Positions 11,301-20,418 of a stretch of 64,000 nucleotides of DNA are shown piece after piece. Origin of the DNA: Ophiura sarsii (lineage: Eukaryota; Echinodermata; Ophiuroidea; Amphilepidida; Ophiuridae); assembly GCA_035610835.1 (NCBI GenBank), contig CM069449.1:10435855-10499854 (forward strand). The letters run 5' to 3'. The notes under the pieces were generated by a model. It had not been told where the DNA came from. It saw nothing but the letters and a program-made list of their open reading frames with translations, and searched no databases. Made by a program: the position numbers and the translations under genes. Position 1 is the first letter of the stretch. The number at the start of each line of letters is the position of its first letter.

Positions 11301-11352
11301 CACAGAGGACCTACCGGATAAAGAGCTTAACAATCCGGGATTCACAATCTAG
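2201..11352 (+). CDS. Receptor tyrosine kinase, C-terminal half (6 exons)
   Basis: Exons 2201-2379, 6141-6263, 6861-6972, 9475-9571, 10225-10324 and 10768-11352 join in phase (0, 0, 1, 2, 0) to about 397 codons plus a stop. They encode the hinge and C-lobe of a protein tyrosine kinase: PMYLILEF, catalytic loop [30 protein letters not shown] and RP motifs, then YVYLQ and a repetitive tail. The RDLATRN loop identifies it as tyrosine-specific. WMAIES and the long insert after the hinge resemble the RET/FGFR/VEGFR group, from memory of those families; the orthologue is not settled. The N-lobe, membrane segment and ectodomain lie upstream of the window. By family knowledge it would be a plasma-membrane receptor that phosphorylates tyrosines on itself and on adaptors. 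Introns are heavily invaded by repeats. Confidence 0.92.
2600..2761 (+). repeat. 5' LTR of Ty3-type element
   Basis: TG...CA bounded, 162 bp, matching the copy at 5294-5455. The sequence just after it contains TGCGACGAAAATGG, in the place where a primer-binding site would lie. Confidence 0.93.
2911..3756 (+). pseudogene. Ty3-type pol remnant: reverse transcriptase
   Basis: Plus-strand frames give the RT signature: [48 protein letters not shown] and [15 protein letters not shown]. After a frame change come [25 protein letters not shown] and [11 protein letters not shown] (connection domain). The YLDD-like box region near 3425 is out of frame (LLDDVAVHG is readable in another frame). Frameshifts and stops make it non-functional. 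Confidence 0.9.
4106..4993 (+). pseudogene. Ty3-type pol remnant: integrase
   Basis: The zinc-binding region is seen as [20 protein letters not shown] with a downstream C-x2 position replaced (NCVKPVSRA). Core pieces [17 protein letters not shown] and [11 protein letters not shown] are readable around 4555-4670, and [20 protein letters not shown] follows at 4735-4795. The parts lie in different frames, so the integrase is broken. Confidence 0.88.
5294..5455 (+). repeat. 3' LTR of Ty3-type element
   Basis: Direct copy of the 5' LTR with roughly ten differences, mostly between 5350 and 5425. It is followed by CGAAG, the second copy of the target duplication. Confidence 0.93.
5461..5526. repeat. 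16-bp tandem repeat x4
   Basis: CTGAGAAACCATTACG is repeated four times without change, directly abutting the retrotransposon's target duplication. Confidence 0.95.
5611..5963. mobile_element. Foldback element with two opposed tRNA-like heads
   Basis: CCTTCGTGGTGGTCGAGAAA at the left is repeated in inverse at the right end. Just inside each end lies a tRNA-like segment: minus strand about 5651-5719 (TTAGCTCAGTTGGTAGAGCG), plus strand about 5864-5930 (TAGCTGAGTTGGTAGAGCG). Both keep box A and box B-like text. The arms are too irregular for me to call working tRNA genes. It is probably a pair of tRNA-derived SINEs in opposite orientation, or an inverted-repeat element carrying them. Confidence 0.7.
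6141..6263 (+). CDS. RTK exon: catalytic loop and DFG
   Basis: Bounded by TTTCCCTCAG and GTATGG, in phase 0 at both ends. It encodes [13 protein letters not shown] (catalytic Asp and Asn present), [11 protein letters not shown] (Mg-binding Asp) and the activation-loop stretch with a single Tyr in QQYEM. Key residues are intact, so the kinase is expected to be active. Confidence 0.97.
6340..6455. repeat. Short intronic repeat, GTTGCGATAAACTT
   Basis: GTTGCGATAAACTT recurs three times with AAACAATA-type spacers, plus a weaker copy (GTTGCGAAAACCTT). The rest of this intron (6264-6860) shows nothing else recognisable. Confidence 0.7.
6861..6972 (+). CDS. RTK exon: activation segment end and alpha-F
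   Basis: Follows TTTTACACAG and ends at GTAAGA in phase 1. It encodes [13 protein letters not shown] (the RTK-type P-loop anchor replacing APE), then [19 protein letters not shown]. GRxPxxWMAIES is the form I recall for RET-like receptors. Confidence 0.96.
7144..7716. repeat. 27-bp satellite, array 1
   Basis: About 20 copies of a 27-bp unit containing TCTTACGTACAACTACTATC then GTATAAG, GTATAGG or GTATACG. Two units have an extra 6 bp (GTATAC). As 27 is a multiple of three and lacks stops, all strands show long false reading frames. Confidence 0.97.
8203..8393. repeat. 27-bp satellite, array 2
   Basis: About seven copies of the same 27-bp unit, ending in the variant TACGTACAGCTACATGTAG that also closes arrays 3 and 4. 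The 7717-8202 interval before it has no recognisable gene. Confidence 0.95.
8385..8524 (+). pseudogene. Duplicated fragment of RTK exon 9475-9571 (copy A)
   Basis: The text from GTTTTGCAAGTGCGGCC through GCTCACATCCGTACCC and GCTTCGAGAGATATCATCG matches the real exon and its upstream intron (9416-9530) with few changes. The splice acceptor is lost: CGCAG in the true exon is CGCAT here. The match fades after TCATCGTCCAA, and the 27-bp array resumes. Confidence 0.88.
8521..8913. repeat. 27-bp satellite, array 3
   Basis: About 14 more diverged copies of the 27-bp unit lie between the two false exon fragments. Together with the fragment it forms a higher-order unit of about 500-525 bp that is repeated downstream. 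Confidence 0.95.
8911..9050 (+). pseudogene. Duplicated fragment of RTK exon 9475-9571 (copy B)
   Basis: Second copy of the same exon fragment, again with CGCAT in place of the acceptor CGCAG, and with a short deletion (GTATTGCTTC reduced to GTATA). It shares most changes with copy A, so A and B arose by duplicating one already altered unit. Confidence 0.88.
9046..9412. repeat. 27-bp satellite, array 4
   Basis: About 13 copies of the 27-bp unit, ending about 60 bp before the true kinase exon. Variant units appear in the same order as in array 3, as expected from block duplication. Confidence 0.95.
9475..9571 (+). CDS. RTK exon: alpha-G region (PYPGI)
   Basis: Bounded by CATTCGCAG and GTATGT, entering in phase 1 and leaving in phase 2. 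It encodes [16 protein letters not shown], then [11 protein letters not shown]. The split codon joins with the next exon to give [11 protein letters not shown], the expected RTK order. This exon is the source of the two fragments at 8385 and 8911. Confidence 0.95.
10225..10324 (+). CDS. RTK exon: alpha-H/alpha-I, end of kinase domain
   Basis: Starts after GATATAG and ends at GTAAAC. It encodes [18 protein letters not shown], with the CW and RP pair that closes RTK kinase domains, followed by LRDHLENML. Intron 9572-10224 shows no other feature. Confidence 0.94.
10533..10722. mobile_element. mariner-like MITE (190 bp) with long terminal inverted repeats
   Basis: CAGGGTGAGTCAAAAAGACT at the left is matched in inverse at the right; the arms run about 65 bp. 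TA flanks both sides (10531-10532 and 10723-10724), as for Tc1/mariner. A 637-bp relative lies at 52046-52682. Confidence 0.93.
10768..11352 (+). CDS. RTK terminal exon: tail of 39-residue repeats
   Basis: After the acceptor TTACAATAG it encodes [19 protein letters not shown], closing the kinase flank with possible Tyr docking sites. A tail follows with units such as [18 protein letters not shown] plus [14 protein letters not shown]. Four full units are translated before TAG at 11350. The tail is acidic, rich in Gln, Ser and Thr, and looks disordered. Each DNA unit is 117 bp. The stop arose where other units have CAG, so the tail was once longer. Antisense frames across the repeats are shadows. 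Confidence 0.9.
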   Translation, partial: DYLMMRDFNEEAYVYLQPHQSSHSDDKPHGLTNPGFTTQDEMTTCQDEARGIEALRQSPEITEDLPDKELNSPRFTNQDEMTTSQDESRGIEALRQSPEITEDLPDKELNSPRFTNQDEMTKSQDESRGIEASIQSPEITEDLPDKELNSPRFTSQDEITTSQDESRGIEVSIQSPEITEDLPDKELNNPGFTI

Positions 11353-11566
11353 GATGAAATGACCACAAGCCAAGATGAAGCACGTAGTGTTGAAACCTTC
11401 AGAAAATCCCCAGAAATCACAGAGGACCTACCGGATAAAAAGCTTAACAATCCGAGATTCACAAACCAGGATGAAATGACCACATGTTAAGATGAAGCAC
11501 GTGGTATTGAAGCCCTCAGACAATCTCCAGAAATTACAGTGGATCTACTGGATAAAGAGCGAACTT
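10866..11566 (+). repeat. 117-bp coding tandem repeat, ~6 units
   Basis: Units start near 10866, 10983, 11100, 11217, 11334 and 11451. The first four are translated and the last two lie after the stop. The units are 90% or more alike by eye, so the array is young or kept uniform. Confidence 0.93.
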
Positions 11567-11595
11567 TTCTAACTGAAGCAAGACTTGTAGAATAA
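11353..11595 (+). pseudogene. Former end of RTK tail, now 3' UTR
   Basis: The frame of the terminal exon stays open after TAG at 11350 except for TAA at 11488. It then runs to a natural-looking end, TEARLVE and TAA at 11593. Both internal stops replace Gln codons (CAG to TAG, CAA to TAA) seen in sister units. Confidence 0.75.
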
Positions 11596-11596
11596 A
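11591..11596 (+). promoter_or_regulatory. Candidate polyadenylation signal AATAAA
   Basis: AATAAA overlaps the presumed ancestral stop codon and is the first such signal after the kinase coding region. A LINE begins just downstream. Confidence 0.55.
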
Positions 11597-11599
11597 CAG

Positions 11600-12845
11600 A
11601 CGTCTCAGATGCCACATTGGCTATGGATTTACAACCTTTCTGCAAAAATGGATGGTGATCTGATGAACGATATCATGAGCGCAATACATAACCAGAAAGG
11701 AGTGTTTCTTGTGCTTTTAGACCTAAGTGCAGCGTTTGACAATGTGAACCATGACATATGTTTTTTGATATAATGGAAAGGGAGATTGGCCTAACAGGGA
11801 CAGCTCTAAAATGGTTCAGGTCATACTTCAGTGGAAGAACCACCAGCGTCAGTATTAACGGTTCCCTCTTTGCTAAGCAAGCCTATGTTACAGACTTCCT
11901 CAAGGCTCTACTGTAGGAACATTCAGGGGCGTCAATCCACATTTAAATGTGGAGGGGACATCATAAGTTACCCGTCTAAAAATAAAAATAAATTGGACGA
12001 CCGACGGATTGCTTAGTCGACGCATGCGCACATGACTCGAGGTGTCATCTTAAGCGTCCGTCGTCCAAATCGAAAGCTCCCTATTAAGCGCCGTATGCCG
12101 TTAGTCTCACTTCAAATTGGTTCTGAGACCATCATGTCATCTGAGAATATAAGGATCCTTGATGTAATATTTGACGGTCAAATGACAATGGCCGACCAGA
12201 TCTCAGCAATATCACACAGTGTGGCTTTCCATCTCCGTACCATTGCACGTATCCGTCGCTATCTGGACTTTGAAACATGCAATCACATTGTTCGATCATT
12301 GGTTCTTTCACGACTTTATTATGGGAATGCTCTTTTAGCAGGCTTAAATGCAAAGGAGATTGCCCGACTTAAGCGCCTCAAGAACTAGGCAGCTAAACTT
12401 ATCTTCTGTAAAGCCAAAAAAGACCACGCATCCCCACTTTTGCACCAACTGCACTGTATACCTGTTAATGAACGTATTTACTTTTAGATCTTGATTTACG
12501 TCTACAAGTGCCTCAATGGACTGGGACCGGCTTAGCTTACATCATGCCTTACTTTGTATTTGCCAGCGCGTGAGGAGTTTCGATCAGCCTCTGACCTCAC
12601 TCGTCTAGTTGTACATACAATCCACAACAGGACACTTTCTAGCTTTAAGAAGGGTCTGAAATCGCACCTCTTCCCCAAATAGCTCATCGCATGCTTCAGC
12701 CAGGTTCCTTTTGTTTTCATGTTCTTTATTGTTTTATGTATATTGTTCATGCATTTTGTTTTGTTCTGTATTCTAGCGCTGTGATCTTTATGAAATGGCG
12801 CTTTATGAAAGCCTATATTGTATAGAGATGTGTGTATGTATGTAT
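11600..12845 (+). mobile_element. L2-like LINE, broken ORF2 and 3' end
   Basis: RT motif LLDLSAAFDNVNHDI near 11715, then TALKWFRSYFSGRT. Further on: VAFHLRTIARIRRYLDFETC, LVLSRLYYGNALLAGL, LHQLHCIPVNERI and SSFKKGLKSHLF. Frame breaks and stops are many, and the GVPQGS-YADD part is deleted. It ends with a 3' UTR (GCGCTGTGATCTTTATGAAA) and TATG repeats. About 80 bp near 11989-12070 form a small inverted repeat (TTGGACGAC...GTCGTCCAA). Confidence 0.9.
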
Positions 12846-13202
12846 GATCTCCTCGGAGTGATCTCACGTTCCTGTAGACTAAATAAGAAAAATAGAAGCC
12901 ACGGAGAGGCCTCTACCCTTCGTCAACATAGTTTTAAGACTGAATATGTACCCCGGGATGTGTACACGTCCATTAATCAGCGTATAGTCATTCCAGTAGC
13001 TAAGCCTCATTGTTTTCGACCGTTTGCAAGATCATCAGTTACAACGAGATAGTTATTCTACCCTGTTGGACACAAACTGCACTTTATTCGATAATGTTCA
13101 CGAATGTTACTCAGGATGCGTTGGTTGTATATAATATTAAAGTTGTGTATTTTGTCTGCGCAAGAAGTAGATTATTTGTATTAACCAAAGCCAAACAAAT
13201 TT
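12846..13202. other. Intergenic, nothing recognised
   Basis: No exon-like frame with splice sites and no repeat family was seen between the LINE tail and the inverted-repeat element that follows. Confidence 0.4.
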
Positions 13203-13612
13203 GATACTTTGTCTCAGCGACCCGCACGTATTGCTTTTAAAATGAGCGTTCGCGCGTAGTGCTCCGGCAGCCATTTTTGTAATGTTTTACAGTTTTTCCC
13301 CCTTTTTTTTCCTCTTAATTTTTTCTTCTTTTTTAAACTAGTTTTTTTCGGCGATACTCGGCAACTTTGTGACTGTGAACACACATTCAACTAACGTTGT
13401 GAAGTTGAGAGATCAAGAGAACACAAGCGTACAATGTGCATTGATCATGTCTGATTACTATTATTAAAAAGGCAAAAGCAAAAACTATTGAAGATATTTG
13501 GATTTTTATCAAATTAAAAAGAAGAAAAAATCGCATAGGACATAGCCCTTTTTAAAAAAAAAAAAAGGCACAGCACATAGCAAGAAAATTGAAAAGTTGC
13601 TGAGACAAAGTA
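13203..13612. mobile_element. Inverted-repeat element, ~410 bp
   Basis: ATACTTTGTCTCAGCGAC at the left and GTTGCTGAGACAAAGTAT at the right are inverse copies. The interior is T-rich, then A-rich, without coding potential. It is probably a MITE of unknown superfamily. Confidence 0.6.
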
Positions 13613-13948
13613 TTTGGTATTTTGACCTTTAACATATTATACAAACGCCATTATATCTGAACTGCGTTCTCGAAAACACCCGCACGTGCAACAGACTATT
13701 AAGACGCCAAAATGCACATTTCCATGTTAAGGTCACAAGGTTACGTGTTTTACCTCGGCACCCATAAAAGGTGGTTTTATTTTAATTATTTTTTGTGTCT
13801 TTAGACTATTGTATCTGTGTAACCCTCTATGAGATTGACTTATGTTTGGGCTTATTTTAATGGCAATTTAATACCCGTTAATAATCTGAAGAGAAGAAAA
13901 TATATCACTTTTAATTTTATAAATACAGCTCGTTAAAGCATAATTAGT

Positions 13949-14297
13949 CAGGGTGGTTGAGGAAGTGGAGGATGAGGAGGAGATAACTGTATGGGTGAAA
14001 ATGGACCGCTGTCCTGTAAATTATAGAGCTTTCTATTTCTTAGTCTTATGTCAGTTTAGTTCTAAATGATGCAACAATTCTTTACATCAATTACTTAAAG
14101 TATCAATTAAGCTAATGAACCACGTGCATGTATATAGTCTCAAATTCGTTTTTGTCTAAGTTTCAAAATTTTACTTGCAGGAAAATTGGAAAGAGTTATC
14201 AAGGCTCTGATTATGATGTTAAAGTAATTAGTCCTAATAATTTGCATAATTTAGTCACTTTTTCCAGTATGTATAATTTCGTATGTTGACCACCCTG
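13949..14297. mobile_element. Possible CAGGGTGGT-ended inverted-repeat element
   Basis: CAGGGTGGTTGAGG at the left and CATATGTTGACCACCCTG-like text (GTATGTTGACCACCCTG) at the right are inverse over about a dozen bases. The arms are short, so this is tentative. Confidence 0.35.
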
Positions 14298-14592
14298 TAT
14301 ATATATTTCCTATAAGCTGATCAATTAATATTGTATATGGCTGGATGGGTAATTAACTCAATATTTAGCCTTTAAATTGGACCTATAAGAAAGAAAAAAA
14401 GAAAGAAAATCATCGTCTTGTATAAAGTTTTAAATGTTACACCCTGTATAAAGTTTAGGTCACCCTTTATATTTGATTTCGAGTTACCATATTTTCAATC
14501 CTTAGATTATAAGCTTTCCAAATATAATGGTTTCATACACTTTAGATGTAAACATGTTTATATAATATTCTACTGAAACTGCGAATAGAGGT

Positions 14593-17500
14593 ATAGGGGA
14601 GGATGGGGCAACTGGTCCGTTTAAGCATATTTTTGATATAAAAGCTTAAAGCTCGTGTAAATATTTATGGAATTGCTATAAAAATATCACCCATGTAACT
14701 GTTTACATATAACATATAATCAATGTTAAAAAATATCCAAACAAAAGGCCAATTACCACTAACTAAAAACTTTACTTGGCACGGACCAGTTACCCCATCG
14801 TTGGGCAACTGGTCCTATATGTTCCAACGGTTAGAATACACAGAAATCATTGATTGACAACACGGTAACAAGGCAGTATTTTCTTTACAAACTCATTTCC
14901 ATGTTATTTAACGTGTAAAAAGGATACAGGTCTCATGAAACCCATGTTTTATACAGTTTTCGTGGTAAACGTGTAAAAACCAGTAATACTAATGGTGCAC
15001 AAAGCAAGCGAAATTTTCGACTGCACGTTTATTACACTGCAAAATCAAGTGTTAAAGATGAACGTGTTCTGAACGTGTTCAGATGTTAAAATCTTTATGT
15101 TAGTGTTATTAAAATAACGCAAATGTTTACTTATTAACATTCAAATGTTACATTATCAACACAACTGTTAAGACATTGTTATAAAAGTGTTTATGCAGCA
15201 TTACTGGTGTTAACCATAACGCTCTAGTGTTAATATTTAAACGTTAGTGTTCGACCACTCTGTTGAACATGATGATGAATAAGCACATGGCGTTCTAAAC
15301 GTGTTATTAGTTAACATGTTCAAACGTTAATATTACTATGGTAGTGTTAAAACAAGAACACCAATGTCGATTTATAACGTTTGGACGCAACACTGATGCT
15401 AATAATGATGCTAGTGTTAATTTTATTTTAACTTTTGTTGTTTTTAACTTAGGCCTAGATGTTAAAAAAGCACTTGTGTTACCCAGCAAACACAGAACGT
15501 TTCCGCAACGTTGCACCTAGGTTGCAGTTAGGTACATCATTTTTTTAATCACCCACATTCTGGCTTCATCACGACGTTCATATAATGTTTACACAACCAA
15601 ATTATGTTACCTGGGCTGTAATCGCTAATTTGCATATTTTACCTGGCCTTACATGAGTCGAGTAAATTGTGGAAATAGCTCATTAGCATAATTTCAATGG
15701 TACAAAAATTAGCACCGGTGCTCGTTTGTAACCTTTAAATTATGGTAATGAGCTAATTTGCACCTTTTATTTATTTAAACCTATTTTTTTTTAAAATTTA
15801 AGTCGATACATACATTTAACAGCTTTTAACACCATGGAAAGTATTTTGATCTGTATACGTAAGTTCTCATATGTATAGCTAAAGGCAAGTCATTGTTCAC
15901 TAATGCCTTATACATGGTACATTGAGCAAGAACATAGTACGCATGAAAAGGTCAATGCCCGCCCCCTCCCTCTATAATACCACTACCGTTTCCTGGTTGC
16001 CATGGTGTAACTAACCGAATTTGATGAAAGTTTTTTACACGTTTGGGATAAAATGTGAACAGTAGCATTAATAAAATAAGTTATTAACGCAATGAAGTGT
16101 TAATTAAGTGTTACTTCTTATTAACGTGTCAAAGTGTTAAATATTATTAACATATGAACATGTTAATACATAACATTAATGTTGAAGTATTAACATAGAC
16201 GTTATTGCCTGGCAGCACAGTTATGTTAACGCTGATGATACTCATGAACATGTTCATGTTAATGATGAACACTTGAACGTGTTCAATCATTAACACATGA
16301 ACGTGTTAATTAAGTGTTACTCTAAGGTGTTAATAAAAGTGTTCAAATATTAACACTTGATTTTGCAGTGTAGATAAAACGGTATGAACCTAGTTAAATG
16401 GTTACATGGTTGTGATATTCAGACGCCCCATACATTTGTCTATATATACCCCTTTCTTTAATGATTTTATTTACTTCATATAATCATCATTCAGTACTTA
16501 TAATAAACCATCTTGATATTTAGTCAGCTTTTCATGTTACAGGGGAAGTTAGTTAATATGACAATGATGACCCAACGGTTAATATACACAAAAAGCAGTG
16601 GATAAAATACATAAATCATGATATTTCGTCATAGCAAATACCTTTACAGACACCATTTAAAATACAATAAAGATGTAATTCATAATACCGAGGTTTTAAA
16701 CCATTCTAAAGCAATTTCATGTCATATTGTAATCCTTCAATATCAGAAATAGTGGTATTAGACCCAAAATGCCCCAAAATGTCTAAGAACTAGAGAGAAT
16801 GTGAATTATTTCATATTCTATTCACATTTCAATACCGAGTCATGTTTTATAGACACTAACAACTAATTTTCAAAATGAATTTTACAATTTTGATTAAGTT
16901 TTTGCAGGCGGACCAGTTGCCCCATACCCCTTCGGACCACTTGCCCCAACAAATGACGTAGCACTTTGTCGAGATGAAACATTATTCAAACACGCCTGTG
17001 ACGTAATAAATGTTACGCCAAAATGTTTTAAAACATACCACCATTTGTCAAAACAATCAATAACTCCAATACATCTCAGAAAAAAGGCAAAACTGCATTT
17101 TTGTTTTTAGCCATTACACAGATTTCTGTAGCCATCGAGTATCTTTGAATTCGCAAATATTACGGCTTTCGGGTCCTACAAGTAGACGAGCGTCTTTAGA
17201 TAAAATAAGAAATGGTGTACTTAGTTATTTGCAAATTTATACACTAATAACTCTACCAAATGAATACCCGTCATAATGATTTAAGTTGAAGCATTCTTTA
17301 AATGATAATATTGATCCAATTATCACCACCAATGTCCCAAGTTAGCAATATGCGCCATTTTACGGTCATTTCAACCACAACCTATGGTTTAAAAATCTTA
17401 TTTCGGAAAATCCCTAAGCACACTACAATATAGCACCCATCAAATGCAATATGCACCTAGAATCTTAAGACGACTGTACTGCATGTATATATTTACTGTT

Positions 17501-17796
17501 GCATATCTGTCAATCATATAAAGTACATTAAACATGATCTAAACCCATCTTCATGTATCGCCCATACTATCTGTGAATTTTCAATCAGTCACTCAAGGAG
17601 TTGGCTTCAAAGATCTGGAGAAAAATCACATGTGTAAATACCCTAAAGTTCCAAATGTTTTGGATTGTAGAAGGTAAGGATATACCGTATGTCAAGTATC
17701 AACAAAAGTTCAAAAGAAAGCAGTATGCCCATACAATTACAAAATCCTTCATTTCGGACCACTTGCCCCACGGTCCAGTTGCCCCATATTCCCCTA
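14593..17796. mobile_element. 3.2-kb element with GGGGCAACTGGTCCG terminal arrays
   Basis: The left end starts TAGGGGAGGATGGGGCAACT and the right end is its inverse with few changes. The motif GGGGCAACTGGTCCG or its inverse occurs several times near each end (about 14605, 14775, 14805, 16910, 16935, 17755 and 17775). The interior shows no intact ORF. A CACTG-ended element (15035-16370) has inserted inside it. Confidence 0.75.
15035..16370. mobile_element. CACTGC-ended element with GTTAA motif arrays (1336 bp)
   Basis: CACTGCAAAATCAAGTGTTA at the left is matched in inverse at the right. TA flanks both sides. GTGTTAA, ACGTGTTC and their inverses are spread densely across the outer parts. No transposase frame was seen, so it is non-autonomous. 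Form and flank fit the CACTA-like set in this window. Confidence 0.8.
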
Positions 17797-19380
17797 TTTC
17801 ATGAAATGACCCATGTAACACATGTTGTAGCCCAGGTTAAAAAACACGACCACCATTCATTATGCGCGGAATTTATTACCTATTGCATTTGCCAGTTTGT
17901 GGTGTTTAAAAAAAAAATGTCTGATTCGCATCTAATTTGCATACTAATTTTATGTTGAAATAATCCAAAAGTCATTTCCCCCTATCATGTCAATGCTTTT
18001 GATTTTTTTAGAATTATTTCTTCAGACATTGTAGCTGGACATGTTACCTGAAATGAGCACAAGAGGATTTGTTGGATGAATTACGGATGCTTTCATTTTA
18101 CAATAAAAATAAATTCATTGCACAAAAATGAAACAAGACATAGCTACGATTAGTTTGTTTAGTTGTCTTTGAATAATGATATTAAAATTCACATATTTGG
18201 GAAAAAAGTGAAAATTGACTTCCGCCAGCTTGTCCAAAAAATGACATGTGTGCTTCGTGCGCCTCGAGTTGGTATGTTTGTCGTGTATTTTAGTATCATT
18301 TTGCGTTTGCATTCACGCAATATGTATAGATGGTGTGACCGGTGACGTAGTGCCCGGCGGTTTGCGTGCGCACCTACAGGGAACGGTGCTTTAATTCACA
18401 CTTGATTGATCATTGCTTACCATGCTTACGGTGTAACAGTGCAGTAATCATGGTATGCATCCCTAAGCACAATGAGAGACCAGGTACTAAATCTGGTTGC
18501 CCGGCGGTTTGCGTGCGCACCATAAGGGCATGTGCTTTTAAAATTGGCGCTCAGTGATGTGTGTTTTGCTTTCCTATAGTAATGTATGCAGTAGTCATGG
18601 ACTAGTACCTCTAGCATGTCTTTAGACCAGGCGCTAATCAATTTGTAAACACTACTGATGTAAACAACGGTCACCTCATCTATACGTAGATGATGTGCAT
18701 GGGCACATTTTCATTCGCACTCGGTGTGTTAATTCATTAATTTGTTTCCAAATAAAAATATTGATTGGTTTCTTTTCGTGTGATACACGAATACCATGCA
18801 TTCTTGTACCACAAACAAGTTCCACTATACTATTAATATAAATATTATACAACTATTCCTTCGTTGCAATAGTTTTATAGAAAGAAGTGGTATTGAACAA
18901 CAATACAATGGTGACCCACCTGTCAATCCGATCAAAGATAATTGCCATAATTGTTCACATTCTATGTCATGGATTCACATAAAAGTCACACCAAATTCTT
19001 TATTCGTCGAAAATGATCTATGTACAGACTACTTCTACATATTGAATTTCCTGGGTCAAACAACGGTTTTCTTAAATAATGTTACCCATGGTGTGCCAGT
19101 GAGGTTGCTGTCGTTTGCGCTACGTGTTTCCCGATATGCATGCAGTGTTTGACAAGTGTTACTTATCTATGCTGATATGAAGCCCAAACGGTAAAATATG
19201 AAGATATTAGTAAGTAAAATAGTGCAAAGTCAAGTACAATGCTACTAGCTGTTATTATTAGAGATTTCGTATGATATGTATCTTTCTTCAAATGTATACA
19301 TTTTATATGAATTAATAAAAACATTTAAATTGAAAGATAATTGGCTTCCAATAGAGCCTATTCCAAAGGTCTGTCTCGTG
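17797..19380. other. Intergenic with a 24-bp direct repeat
   Basis: No gene recognised. TGCCCGGCGGTTTGCGTGCG followed by CACC occurs twice (18351 and 18500), each copy followed by similar text ending in GTGCTTTAA. The reading frames at 18366-18674 and 18796-19152 lack any recognisable protein feature. Confidence 0.5.
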
Positions 19381-19552
19381 ACAAATTGAAATATGTCGAC
19401 TGCCCCTTGTCTACGGAATATATTGCACATTTATATAGTGCGGTGACTGATCTATAAAGATCGTATGTCAAGGGGCAGTCTATGGACAGGGGGCAATATA
19501 CATAATATTTGTATTGGTTAAAGGGCAGTCTATATAGACAGGGGACAATATA
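19381..19552. repeat. GGGCAGTCTATGGACAGGGG repeat cluster
   Basis: GGGCAGTCTATGGACAGGGG and near copies occur three times, one inverted (GACTGCCCCTTGTC). Each is followed by GCAATATAC or a similar sequence. A further partial copy (AAGGGGCAGGCC) lies beyond the palindromic MITE at 20023, so the MITE probably landed inside this cluster. Confidence 0.6.
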
Positions 19553-20008
19553 CACCTAGCACATAAAGTCCCTGACCAGGTGCTTTGATGTTGGCTAATT
19601 CAAAATATATAATCGGTACAAAAAATCTGAGATATATGTTTAATGAGCAAATTTCTTCTCCGCAGTTTGATACCTCATTCAACAAAATCGAATAGATACT
19701 TTTTAAAGTTATGGCGATTTCAATGACCGCGCATAACAACAGCAAAGTTGCACTAGGTATAGGAAATCATTGATTTGTGCGACACACACACAATTCAATG
19801 AATACCTAGTGCAACTTTGCTGTTGTTATGCGCGGTCATTGAAATCGCCTTAACTTTAAAAGTATCTATTCGATTTTGTTGAATGAGGTATCAAACTGCG
19901 GAGAAGAAATTTGCTCATTTAATGTGTATCTCAGATTTTTGGTACCGATTATGTATTTTGAATTAGCCAACGTCAAAGCACCTGGTCAGGGACTGTATGT
20001 GCTAGGTG
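19553..20008. mobile_element. Palindromic CACCTAGC MITE, copy 1 (456 bp)
   Basis: Two arms of about 200 bp are near-perfect inverses around a short centre at about 19758-19797. The ends are CACCTAGCACATAAAGTCCC and its inverse, and TA flanks both sides. Further copies lie at 29066-29534 and 51811-53029. In transcript form it would fold into a very long hairpin. Confidence 0.93.
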
Positions 20009-20186
20009 TACATAGTTGTATTGTTAAGGGGCAGGCCTTTAGAACAGAGGTTAGCCATGTAATAGATTAGCAACCATCTTGTCGGTAATACAAATTGGGT
20101 TAAAGATTTGCAGAGAGAAGACACGTCCTATTTCGTACTACGTATTTGATAGCACAAATCATGCTATGAATTGGACGACATGAACG

Positions 20187-20418
20187 TTAACACTTTCCAC
20201 GCGGCATTAGTTTTACCATTATAAACATTTTCCAGATACCTTTCACAACTTTCAAAGTCTTTCTTTCAAAGGATTACTGAACCAATATCAGGCATGTTTG
20301 TACTTATTTTACGGTGGTTCCAAATATGCTGATGAAATTTAATAATTTTGACATTTTTGAAACATTTTGTGAAATTTGAGAATGTCGTCTGCAGAAGCCT
20401 GCGCGTGGAAAGTGTTAA
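20187..20418. mobile_element. TTAA-type (piggyBac-like) MITE, copy 1
   Basis: Ends TTAACACTTTCCACGCGG and the inverse GCGTGGAAAGTGTTAA. TTAA at both ends is the piggyBac-type target duplication. Relatives lie at 21233, 28840 and 57030. Confidence 0.85.

Noticed and set aside
10902..11345. Antisense 147-codon frame
   Set aside because: Shadow of the 117-bp coding repeat of the RTK tail.
11350..11490. Alternative genetic code with TAA and TAG as Gln
   Set aside because: Both in-frame stops fall on Gln codons, but the tail otherwise uses CAA and CAG, neighbouring frames end normally at TAA or TGA, and animals use the standard nuclear code.
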